Below, one piece after another: positions 43,037 through 52,560 of a stretch of 64,000 bases of DNA. This DNA is from Lactobacillus kimbladii. Lineage in GTDB: Bacteria; Bacillota; Bacilli; Lactobacillales; Lactobacillaceae. The notes beneath the pieces were generated by a model. The model ran no database searches, was not told the origin of the DNA, and saw nothing but the letters and a program-made list of their open reading frames with translations. The stretch lies in the NCBI RefSeq assembly GCF_014323605.1, contig NZ_SCMB01000001.1, positions 496,001-560,000 of the forward strand. The letters are read 5' to 3'. Made by a program: the position numbers and the translations under genes. Positions within the stretch are counted from its first letter, which is position 1; every line of letters begins with the position of its first letter.

Positions 43037-43762
43037 ATGAAAGTTATTATCTCAAGTGACAAGACTAGCGGTAGTAAAAAAGGTTTTGCAATATTTAAGA
43101 ATAGTATCGTAAACGGCAGCAAAGTAATTGGTTTAGCAACTGGATCGACTCCTGTAACTCTCTACCAGGAATGGACCGAGAGTAATCTAGATAACAGCGA
43201 TTTAATTAGTATTAACCTTGATGAATATGTAGGTTTAACTCCTGATAATGATCAAAGTTATCACTATTTTATGCAAAAGAATCTATTTGATAAAAAGCCA
43301 TTCAAACATTCATATGTTCCTGATGGTATTAGAGCCATCAAAGATCCAGAAGGAACTTCTGCTGACTATAATAAAATTATCGCTGAAAATCCAATTGATA
43401 TTCAATTACTAGGATTGGGTCAAAATGGTCACATTGCTTTTAATGAACCAGGTACACCATTTGATTCTGTTACTCATGAAGTACAATTAACAGAGAATAC
43501 TATTAAAGCCAATTCTCGTTTCTTCAATAATATTGACGAAGTACCTAAATCAGCAATTTGCATGGGTATTGCAAATATTATGTCTGCCAAAGAAATCGTC
43601 ATTATGGCTTTTGGTGATAATAAAGCTGAAGCTGTTCAAAAGATGGTTGAAGGTCCAGTAACTGAAGAAGTCCCAGCTTCAATCTTGCAAAAGCATAATA
43701 ATGTTACTCTGATTGTTGATCAGGCTGCAGCAAATAAATTAAGTGCAAAATATTCTAACTAA
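43037..43762 (+). CDS. nagB: glucosamine-6-phosphate deaminase
   Basis: 241 aa, short form typical of Gram-positives. Motifs are [15 protein letters not shown] (phosphate loop), NLDEYVGL and [14 protein letters not shown] (active-site Asn/His/Glu). It converts glucosamine-6-phosphate to fructose-6-phosphate and ammonia, feeding amino sugars into glycolysis. GGAGG precedes the ATG. A strong promoter with an operator in the spacer indicates repression by a NagR-like regulator and induction by amino sugars. Single-gene unit with a terminator at 43781. Confidence 0.95.
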   Translation: MKVIISSDKTSGSKKGFAIFKNSIVNGSKVIGLATGSTPVTLYQEWTESNLDNSDLISINLDEYVGLTPDNDQSYHYFMQKNLFDKKPFKHSYVPDGIRAIKDPEGTSADYNKIIAENPIDIQLLGLGQNGHIAFNEPGTPFDSVTHEVQLTENTIKANSRFFNNIDEVPKSAICMGIANIMSAKEIVIMAFGDNKAEAVQKMVEGPVTEEVPASILQKHNNVTLIVDQAAANKLSAKYSN

Positions 43763-43780
43763 TTAATTTAAATGATATAC

Positions 43781-43813
43781 AAAAAGGCGATGCGTAAATG
43801 CATTGCCTTTTTT
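43781..43813 (+). terminator. nagB terminator
   Basis: AAAAAGGCGATGCG pairs with GCATTGCCTTTTT. Confidence 0.88.
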
Positions 43814-43919
43814 GTGTGCTGTTTTACAAACTATTATTGTATACATACGGTGCATATTAGTAGTCTGTTAAAATAATCAGTATTATTATTAAGATGAACC
43901 CTGAGAGGATGGTGATAAG

Positions 43920-44474
43920 TTGAAGAGGAGTAAAAAATGGCTATTGGTATTAGGCATGTTATTACTATTACCTGTGCCTTGTTACTTAATATGGGAAACC
44001 AGTAGTTTCTGGCAAAAATATTTAAAGATTAAACTACCGCATTTAGGCTCCCTTAATCCAATATTTGCCTGGTATTTAATTGGGATCAGTATAATTGTTT
44101 TTATAATACTAATTGTTAGTTTAATTGTCATCCTATTTTGGCCAGTCCAGAGAAACTTTAATTTAATTCATAAACGTGATGGTCAGGTTAAGGTCACTTC
44201 AAAAGCTATTAATGGCTATGTAATGAATTCACTTGCCGATTTGCCTTATTTAAATAATGCAAAGATTAGTTCCAAGTTAACAGGACGCCGAATTAAAATT
44301 AAAATTGGTGGTGATCTTGGTCCTGGTGAAAACATTGCCGCCCTACTCGACGATTATCTTGAAGAATTAAAAAAGAATTTAAAGCAATTGCTAGGAATTG
44401 AACAAAAACCAAAAATCAAAATCAAGTTTATCAATTATCACAAAGGTGATAAACCTGAAAAGCGCGTTCAATAA
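43920..44474 (+). CDS. amaP: alkaline shock response membrane anchor protein AmaP
   Basis: 184 aa from a TTG start with GAGAGG upstream. Two membrane segments (WLLVLGMLLLLPVPCYLIW, FAWYLIGISIIVFIILIVSL) are followed by a cytosolic domain with GQVKVTSKAINGYVMNSLA. The layout matches AmaP, which anchors Asp23 to the membrane in S. aureus. It is followed by DUF2273 and Asp23 genes with short gaps and good ribosome sites, forming a three-gene envelope-stress operon. Confidence 0.88.
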   Translation: MKRSKKWLLVLGMLLLLPVPCYLIWETSSFWQKYLKIKLPHLGSLNPIFAWYLIGISIIVFIILIVSLIVILFWPVQRNFNLIHKRDGQVKVTSKAINGYVMNSLADLPYLNNAKISSKLTGRRIKIKIGGDLGPGENIAALLDDYLEELKKNLKQLLGIEQKPKIKIKFINYHKGDKPEKRVQ

Positions 44475-44485
44475 AGGAGGTCAAA

Positions 44486-44668
44486 ATGAAAGAAGAATAC
44501 AAAAAATACCTCCCAGAAATAAGCGGTGCTGTAATTGGTGTTTTACTAGCATTATGCTTTTTGGTACTGGGATTTTTCAAAACTATTTTTGTCATCGTGA
44601 TGTTAGTCTGCGGTTTTTTGGTTGGACATTACTGGCCAGTGTTCAAAAAAATGCTGCAGAATAAATAA
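44486..44668 (+). CDS. DUF2273 small membrane protein
   Basis: 60 aa: a charged start (MKEEYKKYLPEISGAVIGVL), two hydrophobic segments and a short basic end. This is the DUF2273 protein found between amaP and asp23 in Firmicutes. Ribosome site AAAGGAGG. It probably helps anchor the Asp23 complex. Confidence 0.9.
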   Translation: MKEEYKKYLPEISGAVIGVLLALCFLVLGFFKTIFVIVMLVCGFLVGHYWPVFKKMLQNK

Positions 44669-44691
44669 TTTATATAAGGAGTATATGCAAT

Positions 44692-45213
44692 ATGGTACAA
44701 TCAAGTTCAAATCAAAGTAGTTCAAAACCAGAAGTTAAAGGTGACTTAAAATACGATTCAAAAGTAATTCAAAAAATTGTTGGTATTGCTTTATCAGATA
44801 TTAAAGGTCTTTTAACAGTTAACGGTGGCTTTTTCTCAAATATTGCCGATAAAATTGTTAATAGCGATGACGTCACTTCAGGCGTAAATGTTGAAGTAGG
44901 TAAAAAGCAAGTAGCCGTTGATATTGAGATCGTTGCAGAATATGGCGTAGACATTACCAAGCTATATGATCAAATTAAAGAAAAGATCCAAGAAAAAGTT
45001 AAAGAAATGACCGGTCTTGATACAGTTGAAGTCAATGTTACAGTAGTTGACATTAAAACTAAAGAGCAACACGAAAAAGATTCTGTCAGCTTACAGGACC
45101 GTATCACCGGTGCTGCTAATGACACTAAGGATAAAATTAGCGATCAAAAAGACAAGGTTCAAGATAAAGCCGAAGAAAAGAAAAAGGAATCTAAAGAATC
45201 TAGAGTTAAATAG
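44692..45213 (+). CDS. Asp23/Gls24 family envelope stress protein
   Basis: 173 aa. The Asp23 domain (YDSKVIQKIVGIALSDIKGL, then EVGKKQVAVDIEIVAEYG and VEVNVTVVDI) covers residues 15-125. A highly charged Lys/Glu/Asp tail (KDKVQDKAEEKKKESKESR) follows and is probably helical. It is cytosolic, abundant and membrane-associated through AmaP, and protects the envelope under alkaline or other stress. AAGGAG lies upstream. Terminator at 45278. Confidence 0.92.
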   Translation: MVQSSSNQSSSKPEVKGDLKYDSKVIQKIVGIALSDIKGLLTVNGGFFSNIADKIVNSDDVTSGVNVEVGKKQVAVDIEIVAEYGVDITKLYDQIKEKIQEKVKEMTGLDTVEVNVTVVDIKTKEQHEKDSVSLQDRITGAANDTKDKISDQKDKVQDKAEEKKKESKESRVK

Positions 45214-45277
45214 TATTTTCAATCTCAATCGACAAATTTATGTGGCAGATTCTAGAAAAAGATCATAATACTTACAC

Positions 45278-45317
45278 AAAAAAGGCAAACCTCAATTTTG
45301 ACGGTTTCCCTTTTTTT
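45278..45317 (+). terminator. amaP-asp23 operon terminator
   Basis: AAAAAAGGCAAACC pairs with GGTTTCCCTTTTTTT. Confidence 0.88.
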
Positions 45318-45458
45318 ATTTATCCTGAATTTTAGGTAAACCTAATTATCTGTTTGATTTGTTTTCATTAACCATACTTATTAGTAGGTGCTTTTACCAA
45401 TCTCGAAAATAGGCTTCACCAGCTTATTTAATTGATTGATAAAAGAAGTATTATTATA

Positions 45459-47087
45459 TCATCCCAATTCGATTACTTGATCAAACTGCTTTTTAATTTC
45501 AGGTCGCAAGTGATGGGAAATATAGACTAAAGTGACGTTGTCCAAATCAAGCAGACTTTGTTCAATTTTCTGGCCATCTTTTTCATCAATTGCGGAAGTA
45601 ATTTCATCGGCCAGAATAACCTGCGGGTTACCCAGCAGCTGCCTTGCCAGTGCAATTCGCTGCTTTTGCCCACCTGAAATATTGTTACCGGCGTGTTTTA
45701 AAACAGTGTCAAGCCCGCTAGCGCTGTCAGTGATAAATTTTTCCAAACCTGCACGTTTAATCGCAGTCTTCAGCTCTTCTTCAGTTGTCTCACGATCTAA
45801 AGTGATGTTATAGCGTAGACTGCCGTCAAAAATATAGGCAGACTGGTCAATGTAAGCAATCTGCTTGTGCAGTGAGCTTAAACTGAGTTCGTTGTATTCA
45901 TCATTATCCCAAGTAAGTGAACCTTGGTAACCTGTTAACAAACCACCGATTAATTTTACCAGGGTTGACTTGCCACAACCAGACGGACCAACAATAGCTA
46001 CCCGTTCTCCTCGCTTAATGCTGCCGGCAACATTCATTAAAATAGGTCTGTCACTATTAGGATAGCTGAACGTAAGGTCACTAAATGCAATTTGCTGAGT
46101 CAAAGGAGCAACATTCTTATCCCCTGTTTTTTCCTGCGTATTAGCTAATTTATTATATTTGTCAAAAATAGGTTGAACTGCCCGAATTGAAGTTAGATCA
46201 ATACTGATTTCTGTCAAGCTGCCAAAAACATTCCCGGACATTGAACCAACAATTAAAATAGCTCCAATTGGAATCTGGTTGTGAAAGGCCAGGTATCCGG
46301 ATTCAACAGTTAAAATAGTTTGAGCAGATACACTAATCAGGTTAATCAGTGCATTAGAAAAGGACATTTCCGTAATGTAATTAACCCGAGCCTGTCCAGT
46401 CTTATCTGATGCCGCAAGAACTATTTTATTGAGCAATTTTTGCTGACCAAGTGTGAGCAGATTGACAAAACCCTCAAGAACATCAGTTATTTTTGACGTT
46501 AATACTTCATTTTGCCTGCTTTGTTTTTGCGACAGTTGTTCCAACTTTTTCTTAAAAAGACGGGGAAATAAAATCATAACAACAGCAAAAACCAAAGTGG
46601 TTACAAATAAGAGTGGATGGTAAGAAAACAGAATGACACTGGCAATAATGCCCAAGAGTGCACTGCTAAATGTTTGCTCTAAACTGAAAAAGCCATCTTG
46701 ATTAATTTGGTTAATATCGTTAGTAAACCAGGAAACATAGTCAGCTTCCGTGTGCTTGTTGAAGTCTTCATACTCTTGGCGACCAATTATATGGGCCAAT
46801 GCGTTCCTAATGGAATTATCGACAGCCTTGATGATTACAGCAGAATATCGTGAACTACAAAAAAAGAAAATCAGAAAAAAGCCCCAGCTAAGCAAGTTTA
46901 AACCTGTATCAACAATAAAGCCGTTTAGGTTATGCTGAGTCAAAGCAGTAAGTGCATTACCTTTAAAAATGCTGGCAGCAGTTTGTGCCAAATTCCGGCC
47001 AAAATAGAAAATAGCCAGAATCACATACATGCCTGAATTACGTTTAATGTAGGTCCAAAGCGAAAATTTTGTTAGAGAATTTTCCAT
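45459..47087 (-). CDS. ABC exporter, fused permease-ATPase
   Basis: 542 aa. The N-terminal six-helix exporter domain (about 1-310) is followed by an ATPase with Walker A GPSGCGKST, signature NISGGQKQRIALARQLL and Walker B VILADEITSAID. It is shorter than most type IV exporters but complete. The Ala in LADEITSAID is normal, while the H-loop SHH is present. It probably exports a peptide, drug or lipid as a homodimer. No neighbouring partner gene identifies the cargo. Confidence 0.87.
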   Translation of the reverse strand: MENSLTKFSLWTYIKRNSGMYVILAIFYFGRNLAQTAASIFKGNALTALTQHNLNGFIVDTGLNLLSWGFFLIFFFCSSRYSAVIIKAVDNSIRNALAHIIGRQEYEDFNKHTEADYVSWFTNDINQINQDGFFSLEQTFSSALLGIIASVILFSYHPLLFVTTLVFAVVMILFPRLFKKKLEQLSQKQSRQNEVLTSKITDVLEGFVNLLTLGQQKLLNKIVLAASDKTGQARVNYITEMSFSNALINLISVSAQTILTVESGYLAFHNQIPIGAILIVGSMSGNVFGSLTEISIDLTSIRAVQPIFDKYNKLANTQEKTGDKNVAPLTQQIAFSDLTFSYPNSDRPILMNVAGSIKRGERVAIVGPSGCGKSTLVKLIGGLLTGYQGSLTWDNDEYNELSLSSLHKQIAYIDQSAYIFDGSLRYNITLDRETTEEELKTAIKRAGLEKFITDSASGLDTVLKHAGNNISGGQKQRIALARQLLGNPQVILADEITSAIDEKDGQKIEQSLLDLDNVTLVYISHHLRPEIKKQFDQVIELG

Positions 47088-47783
47088 TATCTATCTCCTA
47101 ATTGAATGCCTGTTTTAAAAGCTAATACTAAAATGAATTTGGCTTAATAATAAATATATATTTGCATTACTTCTTCAAAAAGTTCGTCACTGCTACTCAC
47201 AGTATGAGTCGTACTATCTAAAGATAAAAATCTTTTCAAGATATCAGTTATGCGCTCTTATTTCCATCATTTGCTAATAATTTTATAATTTACTTGCTAT
47301 CTTATATCTTTTTTAACATTAATACAATTTGTTTTTAATTTTTATTCTTAGAATTTTCCCATCGCAACAGTATATAAATATCAACTGCAACTTTTTCGAG
47401 CCATTAAAAAACAAAATAATTCGTTCTATAATTGCAAAATCGCTTATCATACTTAATGCAATCAAAACGAGCAATTATTGACTACTTTATTTATCACAGA
47501 ATCGAAAGAATCAAAGTACAGCATAAAGGGCTTAACACCGAATAATATCGGCATCAATCCTCTGCCAAATAATTAATTAAGATTTATCAGTCAGATTTTT
47601 TGGTTTCACGTGTAACATCTAATTTTGGCATTAAATTATTTACTTGAATACTTAATTTTTTATTCTGTATTATACAAAATTACTTGACTTTTTGATTAAA
47701 ATTTTAATTTACTTTTTGCTTGTATACCACTATATCTCGTATTAAACTAAATAAGAATCTATATATTGTATTTATGAAAGAAC
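47088..47783. other. 696-bp gene-poor gap
   Basis: AT-rich. It holds a parS-like site at 47602-47617 and a small palindrome CCGAATAATATCGG near 47538. TTGACT at 47684-47689 may be part of the kinase promoter. No coding sequence was seen on either strand. Confidence 0.5.
47602..47617. other. parS-like site
   Basis: GGTTTCACGTGTAACA, 14 of 16, with an intact CACGTG centre. Intergenic. Confidence 0.55.
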
Positions 47784-48434
47784 GTGATCCAAGTTATTGT
47801 TTTAAGTGGGCCAATTGGAGCCGGTAAATCCAGTTTAACTAGTATTTTAGCTGAGCACTTAGGTACACAAGCTTTTTACGAGGGAGTAGATAATAATCCT
47901 GTTCTTCCTTTATATTACCAAGACATGAAACGCTATACTTTTTTGCTTAATATCTATCTGCTTAACCATCGTTTAGCACAAATCAACCAGGCAATCCGAG
48001 AGAAAAACAGTGTTTCAGACCGTTCGATTTATGAAGACGCACTCTTTTTCAAAATGAACGCCGATAGTAAAGTAGCTGATCCAACTGAGTTTAAGATATA
48101 TGATAGTCTACTCGAAAATATGATGGAAGATACCCCAGGTAATCCCAGCAAAAAGCCAGATTTACTAATTTACATTCACGTTTCTCTAGATACTATGCTT
48201 AAGCGCATAAAAAAACGTGGACGTTCATTTGAACAAATTAGCACAGATCCCAGTTTAAAAGACTACTACGCACGGTTAATTAAGTACTATGAACCATGGT
48301 ATGAGAAATACGATGCCTCTCCTAAAATTAAAATTGATGGAGATAAGTACGATTTTATCTGCGATGAAGATGCCAAAAAAGAAGTTTTAAATCAGATTGA
48401 TGACAAATTGCACGCAATAGACAATTTAGAATAG
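47784..48434 (+). CDS. deoxynucleoside kinase, deoxyadenosine kinase-like subunit
   Basis: 216 aa from GTG 47784. The P-loop is SGPIGAGKS (residues 8-16), DRSIYED is the catalytic Asp/Arg motif near 78, and an [10 protein letters not shown] lid contains the ATP-binding arginines. It phosphorylates purine deoxynucleosides at the 5' position for dNTP salvage. In L. acidophilus R-26 two tandem paralogues form a dAK/dGK heterodimer. The sequence [20 protein letters not shown] fits the dAK subunit by recollection of that enzyme. It lies 12 bases before the partner gene. Confidence 0.85.
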   Translation: MIQVIVLSGPIGAGKSSLTSILAEHLGTQAFYEGVDNNPVLPLYYQDMKRYTFLLNIYLLNHRLAQINQAIREKNSVSDRSIYEDALFFKMNADSKVADPTEFKIYDSLLENMMEDTPGNPSKKPDLLIYIHVSLDTMLKRIKKRGRSFEQISTDPSLKDYYARLIKYYEPWYEKYDASPKIKIDGDKYDFICDEDAKKEVLNQIDDKLHAIDNLE

Positions 48435-48446
48435 AGAAGGAACGTG

Positions 48447-49136
48447 ATGACAGTTATTGTTTTAAGCGGGCCAATTGGAGCCGGTAAATCCAGTTTAACC
48501 AGTATTTTAGCTAAATATTTAGGAACTAAACCTTTTTATGAAAGTGTCGATAACAATCCTGTATTGCCACTTTTTTATGCTGATCCTAAAAAATACGCAT
48601 TCTTACTTCAGGTATTTTTCCTAAACACTCGTTTTCGTAGTATCAAGGATGCATTAACTGATGATAATAACGTTCTTGATCGTTCAATTTATGAAGATGC
48701 CCTTTTCTTCCAAATGAACGCCGACATTGGTCGGGCCACCAAAGAAGAAGTTGATACATATTACGAACTGCTTAATAATATGATGAGTGAGCTTAAGCAT
48801 ATGCCCAAGAAAAATCCTGACTTGCTGGTTCATATTAAAGTTTCATACGACACCATGATTAAAAGAATTCAAAAAAGAGGTCGTCCTTATGAACAGCTGA
48901 GTTACGACGCAACGCTAGAAGATTACTATAAGAGACTTCTGCGTTACTACAAACCCTGGTATGAAAAATACGATTACTCTCCTAAAATGGAAATAGATGG
49001 TGACAAACTAGACTTCATGACTGATGACCATGCTAGAGAAGTTGTATTGGATCAGATCGTTGCCAAACTAAAAGAAATGGGCAAATTACCTGAATCTTGG
49101 GACAAGTCTACAGCTATTCAAATAGAAGAGCAATAA
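48447..49136 (+). CDS. deoxynucleoside kinase, deoxyguanosine kinase-like subunit
   Basis: 229 aa from ATG 48447, preferred over GTG 48444 because AAGGA is better spaced. After Met removal the N-terminus is [17 protein letters not shown], which I recall as that of purified L. acidophilus d[20 protein letters not shown] and [13 protein letters not shown] mirror the first gene. The first 60 coding bases are nearly identical to gene 1 while the rest is about 60 percent identical. It is the partner of the heterodimeric dAK/dGK salvage enzyme. Terminator at 49149. Confidence 0.85.
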   Translation: MTVIVLSGPIGAGKSSLTSILAKYLGTKPFYESVDNNPVLPLFYADPKKYAFLLQVFFLNTRFRSIKDALTDDNNVLDRSIYEDALFFQMNADIGRATKEEVDTYYELLNNMMSELKHMPKKNPDLLVHIKVSYDTMIKRIQKRGRPYEQLSYDATLEDYYKRLLRYYKPWYEKYDYSPKMEIDGDKLDFMTDDHAREVVLDQIVAKLKEMGKLPESWDKSTAIQIEEQ

Positions 49137-49148
49137 ATCAATTATTTT

Positions 49149-49181
49149 AAAGAGCCATTAGCTACAGCTAGTGGCTCTTTT
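49149..49181 (+). terminator. terminator of the kinase operon
   Basis: AAAGAGCCATTAGC pairs with GCTAGTGGCTCTTTT. Confidence 0.9.
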
Positions 49182-49380
49182 CATGTTATGCCTTTTAAAC
49201 TAACTAGCAGCAAGTTACAAATTTTCATATTGATTAAATAAAATTTCGAAAACTATGTTATGATTAAAACATATATTTTTTCACATATTTTTTTAATCAA
49301 TTTATATAATTGAGCTAGTATCAAAAGAGTTGCCCTATTAGCCTCTCTAATCAAATTAATTTCAGTAAAAAGGAGAAAAA

Positions 49381-50022
49381 ATGAACTATATCCTTTCAAT
49401 TATGCCCTCTTTAATTTCAGGTGCAAAGATGACATTAATTTTATTCTTTTGGACTTTGATTGTTTCTATTCCCTTGGGAATTATAGTCAGCCTAGGCTTG
49501 CTTTCTCATTTTAAGCCCTTAAGATTAATCTTAAAATTTTACATTTGGATTATGCGGGGTACTCCTCTTCTGCTACAATTAATTTTTATTTTCTATGGTT
49601 TACCGATAGTCGGCATCATTTTTGAGCGCTACGATGCAGCACTTTTTGCCTTTATTTTAAACTATACAGCCTATTTTGCCGAGATATTCCGCGGTGGCTT
49701 TCAGTCAATCCCTGTAGGTCAATACGAAAGTGCTCGCGTTTTAAGACTAAATTACTGGCAAACATTGAGCCATATTATTATTCCTCAGGTTAGCAAAATA
49801 GTTATACCCTCAATTGGCAATGAAGTGATCAACTTAGTTAAAGACACGTCTTTAGTCTATGTCATTGGTTTGGGTGAGCTCTTACGTGCCGGCAATGTTG
49901 CTACAGCAAGGGATGTAACACTAATTCCTTTAGTGATAGTTGGTATAATTTATCTATTAATGACAGGTATCGCATCATTTTTGCTGAAAAAAATTGAACA
50001 CAATTTTGCAAAGTGGAAGTAA
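49381..50022 (+). CDS. polar amino acid ABC transporter permease
   Basis: 213 aa with five membrane segments. MRGTPLLLQLIFIFYGLP and the EAA-loop-like ESARVLRLNYWQTLSHIIIPQ place it in the HisM/GlnP family. It forms the channel with the ATPase (15 bases downstream) and the lipoprotein. AAGGAG precedes the ATG. Confidence 0.92.
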   Translation: MNYILSIMPSLISGAKMTLILFFWTLIVSIPLGIIVSLGLLSHFKPLRLILKFYIWIMRGTPLLLQLIFIFYGLPIVGIIFERYDAALFAFILNYTAYFAEIFRGGFQSIPVGQYESARVLRLNYWQTLSHIIIPQVSKIVIPSIGNEVINLVKDTSLVYVIGLGELLRAGNVATARDVTLIPLVIVGIIYLLMTGIASFLLKKIEHNFAKWK

Positions 50023-50037
50023 ATTAGGGGAAATACT

Positions 50038-50691
50038 ATGCTAGAACTTAAAAACATTACCAAAAAATTTGGTTCACGTACGATTTTAAACAAGTTAAAC
50101 TTGACTATTCCTGACAGGCAAATTTTAGCCATTGTAGGACCATCTGGAGCGGGAAAAACTACTTTGTTGCGCTGTTTAAGCGGTTTAGAAAAAATTGATT
50201 CCGGTGACTTTTTGTGGGATGGGCAAAAGTTTGATCCGGTCGCTCCTGATAGTAAAAGTCATATTATCGGAGTAGTTTTTCAAAGCTATGAGCTTTTTCC
50301 CAATTTAACTGTAATCGAAAATATTACCCTGGCACCAACACTAGTTTTAAAAGAAAGTGCAGATCAAGCACAAGCCCGTGCGCGAAAATTGCTTGAACAA
50401 CTAGATTTAACGGGTAAAGAGCAGCTCTATCCCTATCAACTTTCTGGAGGTCAGCAACAAAGAGTAGCTATTGTACGTGCTCTAGCAATGGAACCTCATA
50501 TACTATGTTATGACGAACCCACTTCTGCTTTAGATCCTGCTTTAAGAACAAAAGTCGGAGAAATAATTTTAAAACTTAAAAATAATAACAACATGACGCA
50601 AATTATTGTCACTCATGACATGGAATTTGCCAGTCAAGTGGCTGATCAGGTATTCAAAGTAAAAGCATTAGATGATAAGAAGGTAATATAA
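50038..50691 (+). CDS. polar amino acid ABC transporter ATPase
   Basis: 217 aa: Walker A GPSGAGKTT, signature LSGGQQQRVAIVRAL, Walker B ILCYDEPTSALD and H-loop VTHDMEFA, all complete. It is a GlnQ-type ATPase that powers uptake with the adjacent permease and binding protein. Its stop TAA touches the GTG start of the next gene. Confidence 0.93.
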   Translation: MLELKNITKKFGSRTILNKLNLTIPDRQILAIVGPSGAGKTTLLRCLSGLEKIDSGDFLWDGQKFDPVAPDSKSHIIGVVFQSYELFPNLTVIENITLAPTLVLKESADQAQARARKLLEQLDLTGKEQLYPYQLSGGQQQRVAIVRALAMEPHILCYDEPTSALDPALRTKVGEIILKLKNNNNMTQIIVTHDMEFASQVADQVFKVKALDDKKVI

Positions 50692-51546
50692 GTGAAAACC
50701 AAGCGCCTCTTAGCCCTCATAATAACGCTCATCTGTACTTTATTTATCTCTGCCTGCAGTGGCATATCAGTTAATAGAAAAGCTAACGCAGTTGACAACT
50801 GGTCTCATATAAAGCAACGTGGCTATGTTACAGTTGGTGTAGATGATACTTTCGTGCCCATGGACTTTAGGCAAAAAAATGGTCAGTTAATTGGTTACGA
50901 CGTTGACCTTGCAAATGCTGTATTTAAACAATACGGTATTAACGTTAGTTTTCAAACAATTGACTGGTCCATGAATACTACTGAATTAAAAAACGGCACA
51001 ATTGATCTCATATGGAATGGTTTTAGCAAAAACCCTGAGCGTGAAGCCAAGGTCAGTTTTAGTGAAACTTACCTATATACTTCTCAGGTATTAGTAAGTC
51101 TTAAAAAGAATAAAATTAATACCATTGCAGCAATGAAAAATAAGACTTTGGGCGTTCAAACCGGCTCTTCCGGCTATAATGACGTAATGAAATATCCGAA
51201 AGTCTTTAAAAATCATATTAAAAATCAGGACCCGATTCTCTATGATTCCTTTACTAATGCTTTTATAGATCTAAATGCAGGCCGCATCCAAGGTTTGCTG
51301 ATAGACAGCACATATGCGAATTATTATATTTCTCGGCAAAAACACCCGGAAAACTTTACCGAAATTGACAGTCCATTCCCTAAAGAAGAATTTGGCGTAG
51401 GTATGAGAAAAAGCGACTTAACCTTGCACAAGAAAATTAATTACGCCTTAGAAAAGCTGGCAAAAAATGGTACCTTAACAAAGATTAACCACAAATGGTT
51501 TGGCAACAAAGCCGAATCTCCTTTGCTTCAAACAAAAAAGGATTAA
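50692..51546 (+). CDS. polar amino acid-binding lipoprotein
   Basis: 284 aa from GTG 50692, directly after the ATPase stop. A lipoprotein signal peptide ends at FISAC, with Cys22 lipidated. The family-3 solute-binding domain follows: YVTVGVDDTFVPMDFRQKNG, IGYDVDLANAV, then WNGFSKNPEREAKVSFSETY. It captures an amino acid at the cell surface. The specificity (cystine, glutamate or basic) cannot be decided. Its stop overlaps the convergent HAD gene by 4 bases. Confidence 0.92.
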   Translation: MKTKRLLALIITLICTLFISACSGISVNRKANAVDNWSHIKQRGYVTVGVDDTFVPMDFRQKNGQLIGYDVDLANAVFKQYGINVSFQTIDWSMNTTELKNGTIDLIWNGFSKNPEREAKVSFSETYLYTSQVLVSLKKNKINTIAAMKNKTLGVQTGSSGYNDVMKYPKVFKNHIKNQDPILYDSFTNAFIDLNAGRIQGLLIDSTYANYYISRQKHPENFTEIDSPFPKEEFGVGMRKSDLTLHKKINYALEKLAKNGTLTKINHKWFGNKAESPLLQTKKD

Positions 51547-52334
51547 TTTAAATTGTCAAGTATTGCAGCTATTCCATCGTGATTGTTATCTAAAGTAGTT
51601 TTAAATTTCTTTTTTAAATCTTGCGGTGCATTTCCCATTATTACAGGATGACCTACTGATTGAAGCATTTTCTCATCATTATAATTATCCCCAAAAGCCC
51701 AACAACTTTTTAGTTCTATACCGAAAGCCTGGGCTATTACTTTTACCCCTTGACCTTTAGAAACTCGTTTAACAACGACCTCCAATAAATTTGCGGCAGA
51801 TTTCACTATATAGAGTTCTGGATAGAGCCGCCTTAATTCTTTTTGAGTAGTATCTAATAAGTCTGGCGTCCCCATGAGCAAAATTTTATGTACATTTTTG
51901 AGTTGCGCTATTTCAGTAATCGAACTAGGTTGAGCTTTAAATTTAACAATTTTCTCCTCATTTTCAACCAAACCATTATTATTACTTGGGAAATAATACC
52001 AGTTGTCGTCACTATAGACATTCCACACAACGCCATTATTTTTACCTTCAATATAAGAACATATTTTGACAGCTTTTGAAGAAGACATAAAAAGAGAATC
52101 AAGGATATGACCCATTTCATCTAAAACCAAAGCACCATTATAGGCTACCATTGGACATGATTTGGTAATTTCTCCCACAACAGACATAATTGCCTTAGGC
52201 ATACGTGCAGAAACTGGTACAAATACATTGCCTTTAATAATTTGTTTACGAATGGCAAGTTTAGTCTTCGGTGTAACTTCTTGCTTTGAATTAATTAATG
52301 TGCCATCTATATCCGAAAAAATTAGTATTCCCAT
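51543..52334 (-). CDS. Cof-type HAD phosphatase
   Basis: 263 aa. Catalytic motif SDIDGTLINS (Asp nucleophile) is at residues 7-16, the Thr/Ser motif VPVSARMPK, Lys in VKRVSKGQGV and acidic GDNYNDEKML complete the HAD set. A Cof/IIB cap is inserted between. It dephosphorylates sugar phosphates or nucleotides such as FMN; the substrate is unknown. GGAG lies upstream of the start. Confidence 0.9.
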   Translation of the reverse strand: MGILIFSDIDGTLINSKQEVTPKTKLAIRKQIIKGNVFVPVSARMPKAIMSVVGEITKSCPMVAYNGALVLDEMGHILDSLFMSSSKAVKICSYIEGKNNGVVWNVYSDDNWYYFPSNNNGLVENEEKIVKFKAQPSSITEIAQLKNVHKILLMGTPDLLDTTQKELRRLYPELYIVKSAANLLEVVVKRVSKGQGVKVIAQAFGIELKSCWAFGDNYNDEKMLQSVGHPVIMGNAPQDLKKKFKTTLDNNHDGIAAILDNLN

Positions 52335-52505
52335 TTTTTCTCCTAACAGTATGCATAATCTACTACTTACCTATGTTCATTTTACCGATCAAACTGTTAG
52401 TTGGTCAATTCTTAGCCGAAAGCACTTAGTTAAAGATTATAGTTGTTCTATGGCTTTTTTGCTAATATAATTCGGGTTTACATTGTTTTAAATGAATGAT
52501 AAACT

Positions 52506-52542
52506 ATTGTAGGCGTTGATTTTGATATAAAACGCGAACAAT
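52506..52542. promoter_or_regulatory. inverted repeat upstream of the first NCS2 permease
   Basis: ATTGTAGGCGTT and AACGCGAACAAT, 10 of 12 complementary, 13 bp apart. The right arm resembles a PurR box (CCGAACAAT) with one change. It ends 19 bases before the ATG. Confidence 0.4.
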
Positions 52543-52560
52543 AATTTTGGGAGAGGTTAG

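Noticed and set aside
51978-51993. Noc-like TATTACTTGGGAAATA in the HAD gene
   Set aside because: Three mismatches in the left half; not better than expected by chance.
52471-52560. Purine riboswitch ahead of the first NCS2 permease
   Set aside because: The gap is too short and lacks the conserved riboswitch core; only an operator-like inverted repeat is present.
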